Of a DNA stretch of 40,460 bases, positions 1 to 8,547 are shown in pieces. A model generated the notes under the pieces. The model had not been told where the DNA came from and did no database searches. It was given only the letters and a program-made list of their open reading frames with translations. The position numbers and the translations under genes were made by a program. The stretch is from Magnetococcales bacterium DCbin4. GTDB taxonomy: Bacteria; Pseudomonadota; Magnetococcia; Magnetococcales; UBA8363. Position 1 is the first letter of the stretch; each line of letters begins with the position of its first letter. The stretch spans positions 1 to 40,460 of the forward strand of contig PEAN01000033.1 in NCBI GenBank assembly GCA_002753735.1, written 5' to 3'.

Positions 1-161
1 CAGGGGACGCAGGTTGAGGCCGATTGCATGAAGATTCCTCTGCCCATCGGGATTTGGATCGGCTTTGAAGGGGGGGGTGAGATCCCCCCCGGGCGACCGG
101 CGGCTCCATCCCGCCGTTTCGCCCGCGTCCCGCAGGGGTGCCCGATGGTTGTTCTGCCCGT
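1..161. other. Left edge, no gene seen
   Basis: No convincing coding region was seen on either strand. The stretch is downstream of the oxygenase stop codon and contains a G-run/C-run hairpin at 70-90, listed separately. The end of a gene lying outside the window cannot be excluded. Confidence 0.5.
70..90 (-). terminator. G7/C7 hairpin downstream of the oxygenase gene
   Basis: A run of at least seven G (71-77) is followed by TGAGAT and seven C (84-90), giving a very stable short hairpin about 70 bases beyond the minus-strand stop codon at 162. There is no clear U tract after it, so intrinsic termination is only possible. It could also belong to the family of G/C-rich palindromes seen elsewhere in the window, but it lacks their flanking sequences. 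Confidence 0.35.
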
Positions 162-806
162 TCATCGAATGGGAAGATCTTTTTCGCTGGTTCCCGGACG
201 GTAAAAATGAACGGTGATGGTGTTGCGCGAGTCCGGGGCGACGCGGCTGATCGGTGTAATGTTGTGCCAGGAGTTGTCCGCCCGGCCAATCAGCACCGAT
301 ACCCCAAGCCGTGGAACGATCTCGAAGGCCACATCATCATCGTCCTGGCTGGCGAGAATTTGCAGCACGCCTCCGTTGCGCTTGTTCCACCCATGGTTGA
401 GATAGAGCACATGGGTCAGCAGCTTTTGCGCCTGATCGTCGTGCATGGCAAACACGGTGCTGGAGTCCGACCGCCACAGGGCAGCCTCCATGGGGGCGTC
501 TCCAAGGTTGATGCCGGTGACCTTGGACAACGTTTCACGATAGGCGGAACTGGTGAGGACTTCGCCGAGTTCATTATAGGAATCGGGAAGTTCATCGTTG
601 CGAAAGGTGGTTTTCGCGGCCAGTTGGATCAAGGGGCGGCGCAAGTACCGTCCGTTGAGGAAACGGCGGTAACGAAAGGAATCAACGGGAAAATCATCAC
701 ACATCTGAATCGATTTCGGTTCCGTGGGCAGAATTCCGTTGGCGATTCCCCATTGAAAGGGGAAATCGAACATTTTGGCATTCCGCAGGGCATCCAGGTT
801 GAGCAT
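162..806 (-). CDS. 2-oxoglutarate/Fe(II)-dependent oxygenase
   Basis: This 214-residue soluble protein has the core of the prolyl-4-hydroxylase-like Fe(II)/2-oxoglutarate oxygenases. The visible metal-binding set is H122-x-D124 in the MHDDQ segment and H181 in SWHNITPI. R194 in RNTITVHFYRPG would bind the 2-oxoglutarate carboxylate. Between them lie typical double-stranded beta-helix strands (HVLYLNHGW, GGVLQIL). The substrate could be a protein side chain or a small molecule and cannot be read from the sequence. The ATG at 806 has an upstream CAGGAGT at good spacing. The gene appears monocistronic: TruD lies upstream on the same strand but about 130 bases away, with a separate promoter at 854-882 between them. 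Confidence 0.8.
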   Translation of the reverse strand: MLNLDALRNAKMFDFPFQWGIANGILPTEPKSIQMCDDFPVDSFRYRRFLNGRYLRRPLIQLAAKTTFRNDELPDSYNELGEVLTSSAYRETLSKVTGINLGDAPMEAALWRSDSSTVFAMHDDQAQKLLTHVLYLNHGWNKRNGGVLQILASQDDDDVAFEIVPRLGVSVLIGRADNSWHNITPISRVAPDSRNTITVHFYRPGTSEKDLPIR

Positions 807-853
807 GTTACAGACTCCTGTTCATTAAAATTAATATATTCGTCGTACGCAAC

Positions 854-882
854 ACCATAAATAATCAACAGCAGCGTGTCAA
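854..882 (-). promoter_or_regulatory. Sigma-70-type promoter for the oxygenase gene
   Basis: Read on the minus strand there is a consensus -35 TTGACA (877-882), a 17-base spacer and a -10 TATGGT (854-859). The predicted start of transcription is near 847, giving a leader of about 40 bases before the ATG at 806. The surrounding 807-936 stretch is strongly AT-rich. Confidence 0.6.
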
Positions 883-936
883 GACGAATTATACAATTTT
901 TTATGATGTTTATACGATTATTTTAGAGTATAATCA

Positions 937-2031
937 TCATGAGTCGAGGTGGGAGGCATTCCTGCCATCATCAACCTGCATGGGGATCCCGAAACGGATG
1001 AGGAGTTGACGCATCAACATGGTGGCATATCCACCAGAGGGCAGCAGAAAGGAGACCGATAACGCCATTTGTCCCGGGTGCAAGGGATCCTGCACGGGAG
1101 GGTCGGTAAAAATACGGGTGGTGATGACCGATTGCCTGCTACGCCGGAGGGTCTGGGTCGTGGTTTCCGGTCGCCATTGATGGCTTTCGTATTCCAGTAC
1201 CGGTTCCACGGCGCATCGGGAAAGGTCATGTGGGAGCCAAAGATCGAACATGCCTCCGAGTTGAAAATGCGTACCCTTGGGCGCCGCTTCCTGAAATCGT
1301 TCCGAGGCCAGGGTGTTCCACTGCATGCTGTTGAAGGCGTCAACGTAAAAACGCAAAATTTTTGGATGATGCGCTTCCAACCATTCCAAAACATCATGTT
1401 CCGGAGGGATGTCATGTTCTCCGGCCTCTTTGATCAACCGCCGTGCCAGCTTCCGATCCTGCCGTACCAGGCTTTCGCCGATGAGGTGGTTGGTGGGGGG
1501 ATTGCCGGGGAGTCCGAAGCGTTGGAGATCGTAGTAATTGGCCATGGCGAAATGGAATCCGTTCTTCAGGGAATCCCACATCCATTCAGCGGTTGCGGCG
1601 CTCAGGTTGCGCACGACGATACCAAACCGATTGCCAAACAGGCTGCGTGGACGAATCGGGTATGCCGCATATCCCTCAATGGAACGCAGGCGAAGGAAGG
1701 GGATGGAACTCCCCTGGTAACATGCGTTGAACGCATTGAGATCCGTGTTCGTCAGGTGCCGATGTACGGAACACAGCTGAGTGGTGATGCCATCCTCATC
1801 CTTGAGTCCGGCGCTGCCGACCTCCTGCACTGGAAGATCGAAAAACGTTCCAATGGCCCTTTCGGCGTCGAAGGTGGTCCATCCCCCTTTGTCGAGCCAG
1901 ACATGGGTATATTCCCCATCGTCGGCGTGCCAGGGTGCGATCAATGGAACCTCGACCACACGGAAATCGGAATGGAGGCGTTTGAGAATCGCGGGTTGCG
2001 CGGGGGTTCGATTGTGATCCGGAATAACCAT
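937..2031 (-). CDS. truD: tRNA pseudouridine synthase TruD family
   Basis: TruD isomerises uridine 13 of certain tRNAs (for example tRNA-Glu) to pseudouridine. The product is 364 residues from the ATG at 2031, close to the usual family length. It contains the TruD catalytic segment SAGLKDEDGITTQLCSV, in which the Asp of GLKD is the expected nucleophile, and the NYYDLQRFG segment matching the conserved NYFGxQRFG. The reading frame stays open upstream to a TTG at 2109. I chose the ATG at 2031 because AAGGGA lies about five bases before it and homology begins soon after. The gene stands alone, divergent from the large kinase that starts at 2377. Confidence 0.88.
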   Translation of the reverse strand: MVIPDHNRTPAQPAILKRLHSDFRVVEVPLIAPWHADDGEYTHVWLDKGGWTTFDAERAIGTFFDLPVQEVGSAGLKDEDGITTQLCSVHRHLTNTDLNAFNACYQGSSIPFLRLRSIEGYAAYPIRPRSLFGNRFGIVVRNLSAATAEWMWDSLKNGFHFAMANYYDLQRFGLPGNPPTNHLIGESLVRQDRKLARRLIKEAGEHDIPPEHDVLEWLEAHHPKILRFYVDAFNSMQWNTLASERFQEAAPKGTHFQLGGMFDLWLPHDLSRCAVEPVLEYESHQWRPETTTQTLRRSRQSVITTRIFTDPPVQDPLHPGQMALSVSFLLPSGGYATMLMRQLLIRFGIPMQVDDGRNASHLDS

Positions 2032-2376
2032 GACTGTCCCTTGAGAATCTGATGATTTTTGAATTTTCAATGATTTTGGTGGAAAGATGAAGAATCTCAC
2101 CAAAACCAATGGATATTTATAATTCTGAAAGATATAAAATTATATTCCATTTGGAAATCAAAATCAAAGCAGGAATCATGGTTTCATGGTGGACTTTGGT
2201 CAGCCCATCATCCCAATTGATTCGGCAGAACTGGACATGGTGAGGTATCACCAGATAGAATTATATGAGTTGTGATCATGGCATGTGATGTAGAATATAT
2301 GTATCTATTTCATATAATTATTTTTTTATGGAATAGGTGATACATGACATACACCAGGGGATCGGGAGCATGAGGT
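2032..2376. other. AT-rich divergent intergenic region
   Basis: This gap of 345 bases separates truD (minus) from the hybrid kinase (plus). It is much more AT-rich than its surroundings and presumably holds both promoters. A TATAAT at 2313-2318 points towards the kinase, but its -35 region is poor. No gene and no extended inverted repeat were recognised. Confidence 0.5.
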
Positions 2377-5300
2377 GTGGGGCTGGATGAGCGATATGAG
2401 ATGATCGGATGTTTATACGAGAGCCGGGATTCTCGTATTTTCCGGGCGATTGAATCGGGGGGAGAACGTCGTCAAGTCATCCTCAAGATCATCAATGGTC
2501 AATATCCATCGAAAAAGTCTCTGGCCCGCTTTCGGCTGGAATACGAAATAACACAATCTTTAGACATTTCTGGAGTCATCGAGGTCTACCGGTTTGAACG
2601 CCATGGGAACCAGCCGGTCATCGTCATGGAGGATTTCGGTGGTCTTTCATTGGATCGTCACCTGAAGGAAGGGCCACTTGAGATCGGCGAATTTTTCGAT
2701 CTTGCCGTGGCGTTGACCGCCACTCTGGGGGGCATCCACAAACGCAAGGTGATCCACAAAGACATCAACCCCACCAATATTGTCTGGAATCGCAGCAACG
2801 ACCTGATCCGAATCATCGATTTCGGCATCGCCACCACCCTGGAACACGAACCGACCGAGCCGCTGGCCCCTGATCGTCTCGCAGGGACGCTCCCCTATTT
2901 GTCGCCCGAACAAACGGGCCGCACCAACCGCCCGGTCGATGCCCGGAGCGATTGGTACGCCCTGGGGGCAACCTTCTTCGAACTTTTAACCGGACATCCC
3001 CCGTTCACCACCACCGATCCTTTGGAACTGGTCCATTCCCATGTTGCCCGGTTGCCTCCGGATCCAGCGACCGATTCCCTGGCCATTCCATCCATGGTAT
3101 CGCGGATCGTCATGAAATTATTGGAGAAAGATCCAGAGGCCAGATATCAGTCCGCTTCGGGTCTCATTGCCGATCTCAAACGGTGCCGTCAACAATGGGA
3201 ACAGACGGGCCAGATCGAATCTTTTGCGTTGGGAGCGGCAGAGGTACGGGATCGTTTTGCCATACCACAACGTCTGTATGGCCGGGAACGGGAAGTGGCA
3301 GCGCTCCAGTCCGCCTTCGATGATGTGTGCCAGGGATCATCGCGTCTTCTTTTGGTGGCCGGTTATTCTGGTATCGGGAAGTCGGCATTGGTCAAGGAAT
3401 TGTACGGACCGGTCACCATCGGGCAGGGATTGTTCATCTCAGGTAAATTCGACCAATATCAGCGTGATGTCCCCTTTTCAGCGATCATCAGGGCCTTGGG
3501 ACTCCTGATCCGGCAGATCCTGACCGAAACGGAGTCGCGGATTGCCGGGTGGCGCCAACGGATTCTTGAGGTGCTCCATGACAGTGGCCAGGTGATCACC
3601 GCCGTCATCCCCGAACTGGAATGGTTGCTGGGCCCCCAGCCCGCTGCACCCCGACTCAATCCCCAGGAGGAGGAACACCGGTTTTTCTACCTCGTGCAAA
3701 ATTTTTTATCGGTTTTCGCGGGAGCAGGGCATCCTCTGGTGCTGTTCCTTGATGACATGCAGTGGGCCGACATCGCTTCCTTCAAGCTCATTCGGCAAAT
3801 CCTTCAGGGTGGGAAGGTTCGACATCTTTTGATGATATGGGCCTTCCGCGACAACGAGGTCATTTCGGGACATCCGCTTCCGATTCGACTGGGGGAACTG
3901 GTGAAGGACGGGGTGGACATTGAACGATTGACGCTTCTTCCTCTCGGTCGGGATCATCTGGTCCGGTTGTTGGCGGACACCTTGGGCGCCGACCCGCATG
4001 AAGTCGATCCGCTGGCGCAGATCTGTCAGGAAAAATGCGGTGGCAATCCTTTCTATCTGCGTCAATTCCTGACCATGCTGCATGATCAACAATTGATCGC
4101 TTTGCGGGATACGGGATGGCATTGGAATATTGAGGGGATCGGCGACCTTGAACTGACAGAAAACGTTGTCGATCTGATACGGGGCCGGTTGCAACGGTTC
4201 GACAGGGAAACCCGCCACATTCTGGGTCTGGCCTCCTGCATCGGTTCGGTATTTGATCTTGCGACCCTGTCTGCCATTGCGGATCTGGATTTTCAACGAA
4301 CGATGACGGCCCTGTGGCCCGCCCTGGAAGGGGAAATGATTGTGGCGGTAACGCAGGACCACCTGTTGGCAAGGTATCTGGACCAGGGAGAAATTCACTT
4401 TCGTTTCAATCATGATCGTCTCCAGGAGGCGGTTCATGATTCGATGGATGCCCACCTGCGCCGACAGGCCCATCTGGCGGTGGGCCGGACCTTGTGGGCC
4501 GATTGGTCTCCTCCGGGAATCCGGGATGACGAAGTGTTCGACATTGTGACCCACCTGAACCAGGCCATTGATCTGATCGAGGACCCTGAAGAACGCAAAA
4601 ATCTGGCACGAATGAATCTTCTCGCGGGTCAACGTGCGGCCGCCTCTGCGGCGTTCCATTCCGCCCATGAATTTTTCAAGATGGGGATTGTGTTGACCGG
4701 GATTGACGGTTGGAAGGCGGAGCGTGACCTTGTCTGGGATCTGCATCGCGAATTGGTGACCACCACCTCCATGATGCCGGACTACGAGGCCATGGAACGA
4801 TATGTCAACCAGGCGATGGAGCATGCGCATGACAACCTTGAGCGCGGGGCGTTGCTCGAAATCAGGATCCAATCCTATCAGGGGCAGAATCGATTGCACG
4901 AAAGCCTGTCGCTGGGGCTTGAATTACTCGATTCACTGGGGTTTCCCTTTCCCCATGAACCCGACCTCCAAGCGATTGGCCAAAGCCTTGAAGAAGGGAT
5001 GACTTTGGTACGTGGCAAAACGATGGAACAATGGATCGATTTGCCCGAGATGACCGATCGACGATTGCTGATGGTGGTGCGGGTTGTCGCTTTTTTGATT
5101 CCGGTTGTCATATTGACGCGCCCAACATTGCTTCCGATCATGATGGTCCGGACCTTGAAGGAGACGACACCCGCTGGTTTGGCCCCTTCCACGCCAGTGT
5201 TGTATGCTGGAACCGCCGCCTTCCTGTGTGGATTCATGGAGCAGTACGATCTGGCGCATCAGATGGCAAAAACCGCGATCCTTCTGGCGGGCCGTCCCCA

Positions 5301-7545
5301 ATCCCGGTCCCATCGGGCTGAAGCGATGCAATATTCCAACCTGCTCATCCCCTGGAAGGAGCATTTCAGAAACACGCTGTCGACCTTTGACGATGTGTTT
5401 GCCACCGCTTTGGAAACGGGACGCAACAATGCAGCGGGATTTGCATGTGAAGGTTGGTCCATTACCGCCATCTTCCTTGGGGTTTCGTTGGAAGAGGTTG
5501 AACTCAGGATTGCCGATCACATCCGCGTCCTTCAGCGGATGGGTCAATATCAATCGTTGGAGATGATGGGCAACTTTCATCAGATGGTCCTGAATCTTCT
5601 TGGTCGGTCGGAACATCCCCAGGTCATCGACGGTCCCGCGTGCAACGGCGGGGCGGCCTTGAAGCGCCAGCGGGAATGTGAAAACGGACAGGTCCTCTTC
5701 AACCTGCTGTTCAATCAATCCTATCTTTATTATTTGTTCCGCTTCCACGAAGAAGCCCTGGCAACTTCATCCGAGGCGGTCCGTTACAAGGACAGCATGG
5801 CAGGGGTGGCGGTCTTTGGCGTCCATGTCTTCTTCGATTCCCTGATCCGTCTCGCCTGCCTTCCCCGCGTTCCGTCCGACCGGCATCGGGAACTGCTCGA
5901 CCAGGTGACCGCCAATCAACGGTTGATGGAAAACTGGGCCAACCATGCCCCCATGAACTTTCGGCACAAGTTTCACTTGGTCGAGGCGGAAATCTGCCGG
6001 GTCGGTCGGGATCTCCATGCGGCCCTGGGACATTACGACCGGGCCATCGAATTGGCACGTGAGCACGGTTTTCCCTCCGAGGAGGGGTTGGCTCTGGAGC
6101 TTGCGGGCCGGTTTTGTCATGAACAAGGGTGGCATGTCCCGGCGGGGCATTATCTTCGGGATGCGGTCCATGCCTACCATCGATGGGGGGCCGAAGCCAA
6201 GGTGAGGGATGTCAAGGAATCCTTTCCAGGTGATTTCCTTGCTTCCGGGCCGACGAATTCTTCGGCACTCTCATCGATTTCGATCAAACCCGGCACGGTC
6301 GAGGATTCGACTGCGGTGTTGGATCTGGGAAGCATTACCCGTGCCTCCCAGATCATCCTCAGCGGGTCCAACATGCGGGAACTCCTTCCGGACTTGATGA
6401 AGCTGGCCCTGGAAAACGGTGGCGCTCAACGGGGCTGTCTGATCCTGAGGGAAGAAGGATGTTCGACATTCGAAATCGAAATCCGGGCTTGGCCACAACG
6501 GACCGAATCATGGAATTCCTCCCCCCTGGGTGAACATCCCGACACCGAACCTCGTGTCCCCCTGGAAATCATCAATCTGACCCTGCATACCGCCGAACCG
6601 CTCCTGTTGGATGATGCCCTCGGGGATGAACGATTTTCCCGGACTTTCTATGTGACACGGCATCGGACCCGTTCGATCCTTTGCGTCCCTCTGGTCCATT
6701 CGGGATTGGTACTTGGGGTGGTCTATCTGGAAAACAATCTGATTACGGGGGCTTTTTCACCACGGCGCAGTGAAATGATGCGCCTCCTCGGAACCCTGGC
6801 CGCCATTTCCATCGCATCCCTCCGCCATACGAACCGGTTGGTGGCGGCAAGGGAATCCCTGACCCGTTCCAATCAGAAAATCAGGGAATTGGCAGCGTAT
6901 CAGGACGAGGTCCGGGAAAACGAACAACGCCGGATCGCTGGAGAAATTCATGACGAACTGGGTAGTGCCCTGACACGTCTGAGCATGGATCTTTCGTGGT
7001 TGATCGGTCACCCTTCCGGTGATCCGGAAGAACTGGCGCGGCAATTGGAAGAACTCAGGGATCTGACGGGGTCGATCCACACTTCGGTCCGTCGAATTTC
7101 CCATGCCATGAGACCGGCCGTCCTGGATCAGTTCGGGTTGTTGCCCGCCCTTGAATGGTTGGCGGCCCAGACCGGAAACCGGGATCACTTCAAGATACAC
7201 ATTACTGAGGATTCCCGGGAAATCATTCTGGATGATTCACGCCGTACCGCCCTGTTCCGCATCGCCCAGGAGGCGATCACCAATGCCATCCGGCATTCCA
7301 CGGCCCAACATCTGACCATTGCGCTTCATCTGACGCCTGCTGAAGTCCTCATGACCATCGACGATGACGGACAGGGTTTTTCTTACGATCCATTGGCCGA
7401 AGAGGGGGGATTCGGCCTTCGTGGGATGATGGAACGGGCCTCGCGTTTGGGTGGGCAGGTCGAGATCATGGCCATTCCCACGGGAGGAACCCGCGTGCGC
7501 ACCACGCTTCCCCGAATTCCGGAAGACCAGGTGGAAGAACGATGA
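2377..7545 (+). CDS. Hybrid Ser/Thr protein kinase - ATPase - GAF - histidine kinase
   Basis: This cytoplasmic protein of 1722 residues joins two kinase types, like the HstK-type hybrids known from cyanobacteria. Domains in order are: eukaryote-like Ser/Thr kinase (about 7-270; lysine in VILKI, catalytic loop VIHKDINPTN with D129, DFG at D148, SPEQTG activation segment); AAA/PknK-like ATPase (Walker A GYSGIGKS at 329-336, Walker B ending D459-D460); a long TPR-like helical region to about 1300; a GAF domain (about 1340-1480); a HisKA_3 dimerisation helix with phospho-acceptor H1525 in EIHDELGSALTRL; and an HATPase with N box around N1636 and GLRGMMERA near the end. The catalytic loop reads HKD instead of HRD. 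There are no membrane segments. The GTG start is weakly supported (GGGAG and GAGG just upstream). The stop overlaps the next regulator by four bases, so that regulator is the likely phosphotransfer partner. Confidence 0.9.
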   Translation: MGLDERYEMIGCLYESRDSRIFRAIESGGERRQVILKIINGQYPSKKSLARFRLEYEITQSLDISGVIEVYRFERHGNQPVIVMEDFGGLSLDRHLKEGPLEIGEFFDLAVALTATLGGIHKRKVIHKDINPTNIVWNRSNDLIRIIDFGIATTLEHEPTEPLAPDRLAGTLPYLSPEQTGRTNRPVDARSDWYALGATFFELLTGHPPFTTTDPLELVHSHVARLPPDPATDSLAIPSMVSRIVMKLLEKDPEARYQSASGLIADLKRCRQQWEQTGQIESFALGAAEVRDRFAIPQRLYGREREVAALQSAFDDVCQGSSRLLLVAGYSGIGKSALVKELYGPVTIGQGLFISGKFDQYQRDVPFSAIIRALGLLIRQILTETESRIAGWRQRILEVLHDSGQVITAVIPELEWLLGPQPAAPRLNPQEEEHRFFYLVQNFLSVFAGAGHPLVLFLDDMQWADIASFKLIRQILQGGKVRHLLMIWAFRDNEVISGHPLPIRLGELVKDGVDIERLTLLPLGRDHLVRLLADTLGADPHEVDPLAQICQEKCGGNPFYLRQFLTMLHDQQLIALRDTGWHWNIEGIGDLELTENVVDLIRGRLQRFDRETRHILGLASCIGSVFDLATLSAIADLDFQRTMTALWPALEGEMIVAVTQDHLLARYLDQGEIHFRFNHDRLQEAVHDSMDAHLRRQAHLAVGRTLWADWSPPGIRDDEVFDIVTHLNQAIDLIEDPEERKNLARMNLLAGQRAAASAAFHSAHEFFKMGIVLTGIDGWKAERDLVWDLHRELVTTTSMMPDYEAMERYVNQAMEHAHDNLERGALLEIRIQSYQGQNRLHESLSLGLELLDSLGFPFPHEPDLQAIGQSLEEGMTLVRGKTMEQWIDLPEMTDRRLLMVVRVVAFLIPVVILTRPTLLPIMMVRTLKETTPAGLAPSTPVLYAGTAAFLCGFMEQYDLAHQMAKTAILLAGRPQSRSHRAEAMQYSNLLIPWKEHFRNTLSTFDDVFATALETGRNNAAGFACEGWSITAIFLGVSLEEVELRIADHIRVLQRMGQYQSLEMMGNFHQMVLNLLGRSEHPQVIDGPACNGGAALKRQRECENGQVLFNLLFNQSYLYYLFRFHEEALATSSEAVRYKDSMAGVAVFGVHVFFDSLIRLACLPRVPSDRHRELLDQVTANQRLMENWANHAPMNFRHKFHLVEAEICRVGRDLHAALGHYDRAIELAREHGFPSEEGLALELAGRFCHEQGWHVPAGHYLRDAVHAYHRWGAEAKVRDVKESFPGDFLASGPTNSSALSSISIKPGTVEDSTAVLDLGSITRASQIILSGSNMRELLPDLMKLALENGGAQRGCLILREEGCSTFEIEIRAWPQRTESWNSSPLGEHPDTEPRVPLEIINLTLHTAEPLLLDDALGDERFSRTFYVTRHRTRSILCVPLVHSGLVLGVVYLENNLITGAFSPRRSEMMRLLGTLAAISIASLRHTNRLVAARESLTRSNQKIRELAAYQDEVRENEQRRIAGEIHDELGSALTRLSMDLSWLIGHPSGDPEELARQLEELRDLTGSIHTSVRRISHAMRPAVLDQFGLLPALEWLAAQTGNRDHFKIHITEDSREIILDDSRRTALFRIAQEAITNAIRHSTAQHLTIALHLTPAEVLMTIDDDGQGFSYDPLAEEGGFGLRGMMERASRLGGQVEIMAIPTGGTRVRTTLPRIPEDQVEER

Positions 7546-8180
7546 TTCGCATCTTTATTGTCGATGATCATGCCATCATGCGCGACGGCCTCAAACGCAT
7601 CCTTTCCGAAGACCATAACATGGAGGTCGTTGGTGAAGCGGGAGACGGTGACCAAGCCCTGGAATCATTGCGGCAAATACAGTGGGATATCCTGCTGCTG
7701 GATGTTTCCATGCCGGGCATGAGTGGGTTGGAGGTATTGCGTGCCGTGCAGAAGGATCATCCCCGGGGAAAGGTCGTGATCTTGACCCAACACAGTGACC
7801 ACCATCTGGCCAAACGTTATTTCAAGGCGGGTGCGTTGGGGTTCATCACCAAGGTCAAGGCGGCTGAGGTACTGCTCAAGGGAATTCGCAAGGTGGCCTG
7901 GGGCGGACGGTTTTTCAGTTCCGACATCGCTGAACAACTGGTGGGTGAAACGTTGAACGGTGAATCCGATGTCATGCCCCACGAAACCCTGACCGACCGC
8001 GAATACGGAATCATGTGTCGGCTCGTTGCGGGAATCCCCCTGAAACTCATCGCTCATGAACTTTCCATCAGCGTCAGCAGCGTCAGTACCTATCGTAACC
8101 GTATCCTGGCCAAGATCCAGGTGGATAACAATGCAGAGCTTGTTCATTATGCCATAAAAAATGGCATGCTCAACAAGTAG
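7542..8180 (+). CDS. NarL/FixJ-family response regulator
   Basis: This 212-residue transcription factor starts inside the stop of the hybrid kinase (ATGA overlap), so translation is probably coupled. The receiver domain (1-120) has the acidic pair D8-D9, phospho-acceptor D54 in LLLDVSMPGMSG, the T/S position in ILTQH and K in TKVKA. A LuxR-type helix-turn-helix (about 150-205) follows, starting LTDREYGIMCRLVAG, with a recognition helix in SVSSVSTYRNRIL. HisKA_3 kinases normally signal to NarL-type regulators, which matches the neighbour. Target genes are unknown. Confidence 0.93.
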   Translation: MIRIFIVDDHAIMRDGLKRILSEDHNMEVVGEAGDGDQALESLRQIQWDILLLDVSMPGMSGLEVLRAVQKDHPRGKVVILTQHSDHHLAKRYFKAGALGFITKVKAAEVLLKGIRKVAWGGRFFSSDIAEQLVGETLNGESDVMPHETLTDREYGIMCRLVAGIPLKLIAHELSISVSSVSTYRNRILAKIQVDNNAELVHYAIKNGMLNK

Positions 8181-8346
8181 TGGCCTGGAATCACCTCCGA
8201 AAACCCTGCGATCCCCTCCCTGAAATCTCCTCCCTGAAAGCCCGGATATCCCGTGTATTGCGGTTCGTTCCGTGGGCTTGCCTGATGTGTCGAATATTGG
8301 TGACAAGAAGTAGTAATTAATTGACAAGGTTCTGTCCACAAAGAGT
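8181..8346. other. First part of the gap between the two signalling gene pairs
   Basis: With the promoter and hairpin listed next, this belongs to a gene-free gap of about 370 bases (8181-8547). There is a TTGACA at 8321, but no acceptable -10 at the right distance from it. No coding region was recognised. Confidence 0.4.
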
Positions 8347-8375
8347 TCGACATATGCTTTCTGGTAGGGTATAGT
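8347..8375 (+). promoter_or_regulatory. Candidate promoter for the heme-type sensor kinase
   Basis: TCGACA (8347-8352), a 17-base spacer and TATAGT (8370-8375) fit a sigma-70 promoter. Transcription would start near 8382 and pass through the hairpin at 8407-8438 before reaching the ATG at 8548. Confidence 0.4.
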
Positions 8376-8406
8376 TCATCAAACTTTGTCATTTGTTTTT
8401 GGGTTG

Positions 8407-8438
8407 AACCTCAATCCTGATGCAACGGGATTGAGGTT
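8407..8438 (+). terminator. Perfect 11-bp hairpin in the leader of the sensor kinase
   Basis: AACCTCAATCC (8407-8417) and GGATTGAGGTT (8428-8438) form a perfect 11-bp stem with a 10-base loop. TTTT overlaps the end of the stem (8437-8440), and T-rich sequence lies just upstream (ATTTGTTTTTGGG). It can serve as the terminator of the preceding kinase/regulator pair. If the promoter at 8347-8375 is real, it is an attenuator-like element in the leader of the next gene. The open frame that reads through this hairpin upstream of 8548 is therefore unlikely to be coding. Confidence 0.55.
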
Positions 8439-8547
8439 TTCCTGTTCATTCCGTCTTTCCTTTACAGAAAAGCGAGGGAGAGTGCAGAGGCGCTTGGGGG
8501 AAAGGGAAAGACGGATTGTTTTTGGTTCCTGCGAGACAGGCTCGTTC

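Noticed and set aside
3706-4899. Long open frame on the minus strand inside the hybrid kinase gene
   Set aside because: It lies wholly opposite a gene with clear domains and has no recognisable domain. Its length follows from the codon bias of the true strand.
8386-8547. Upstream extension of the sensor kinase frame
   Set aside because: The extra 54 codons read through a perfect 11-bp hairpin and precede a normal N-terminal membrane helix, so the start at 8548 is preferred.
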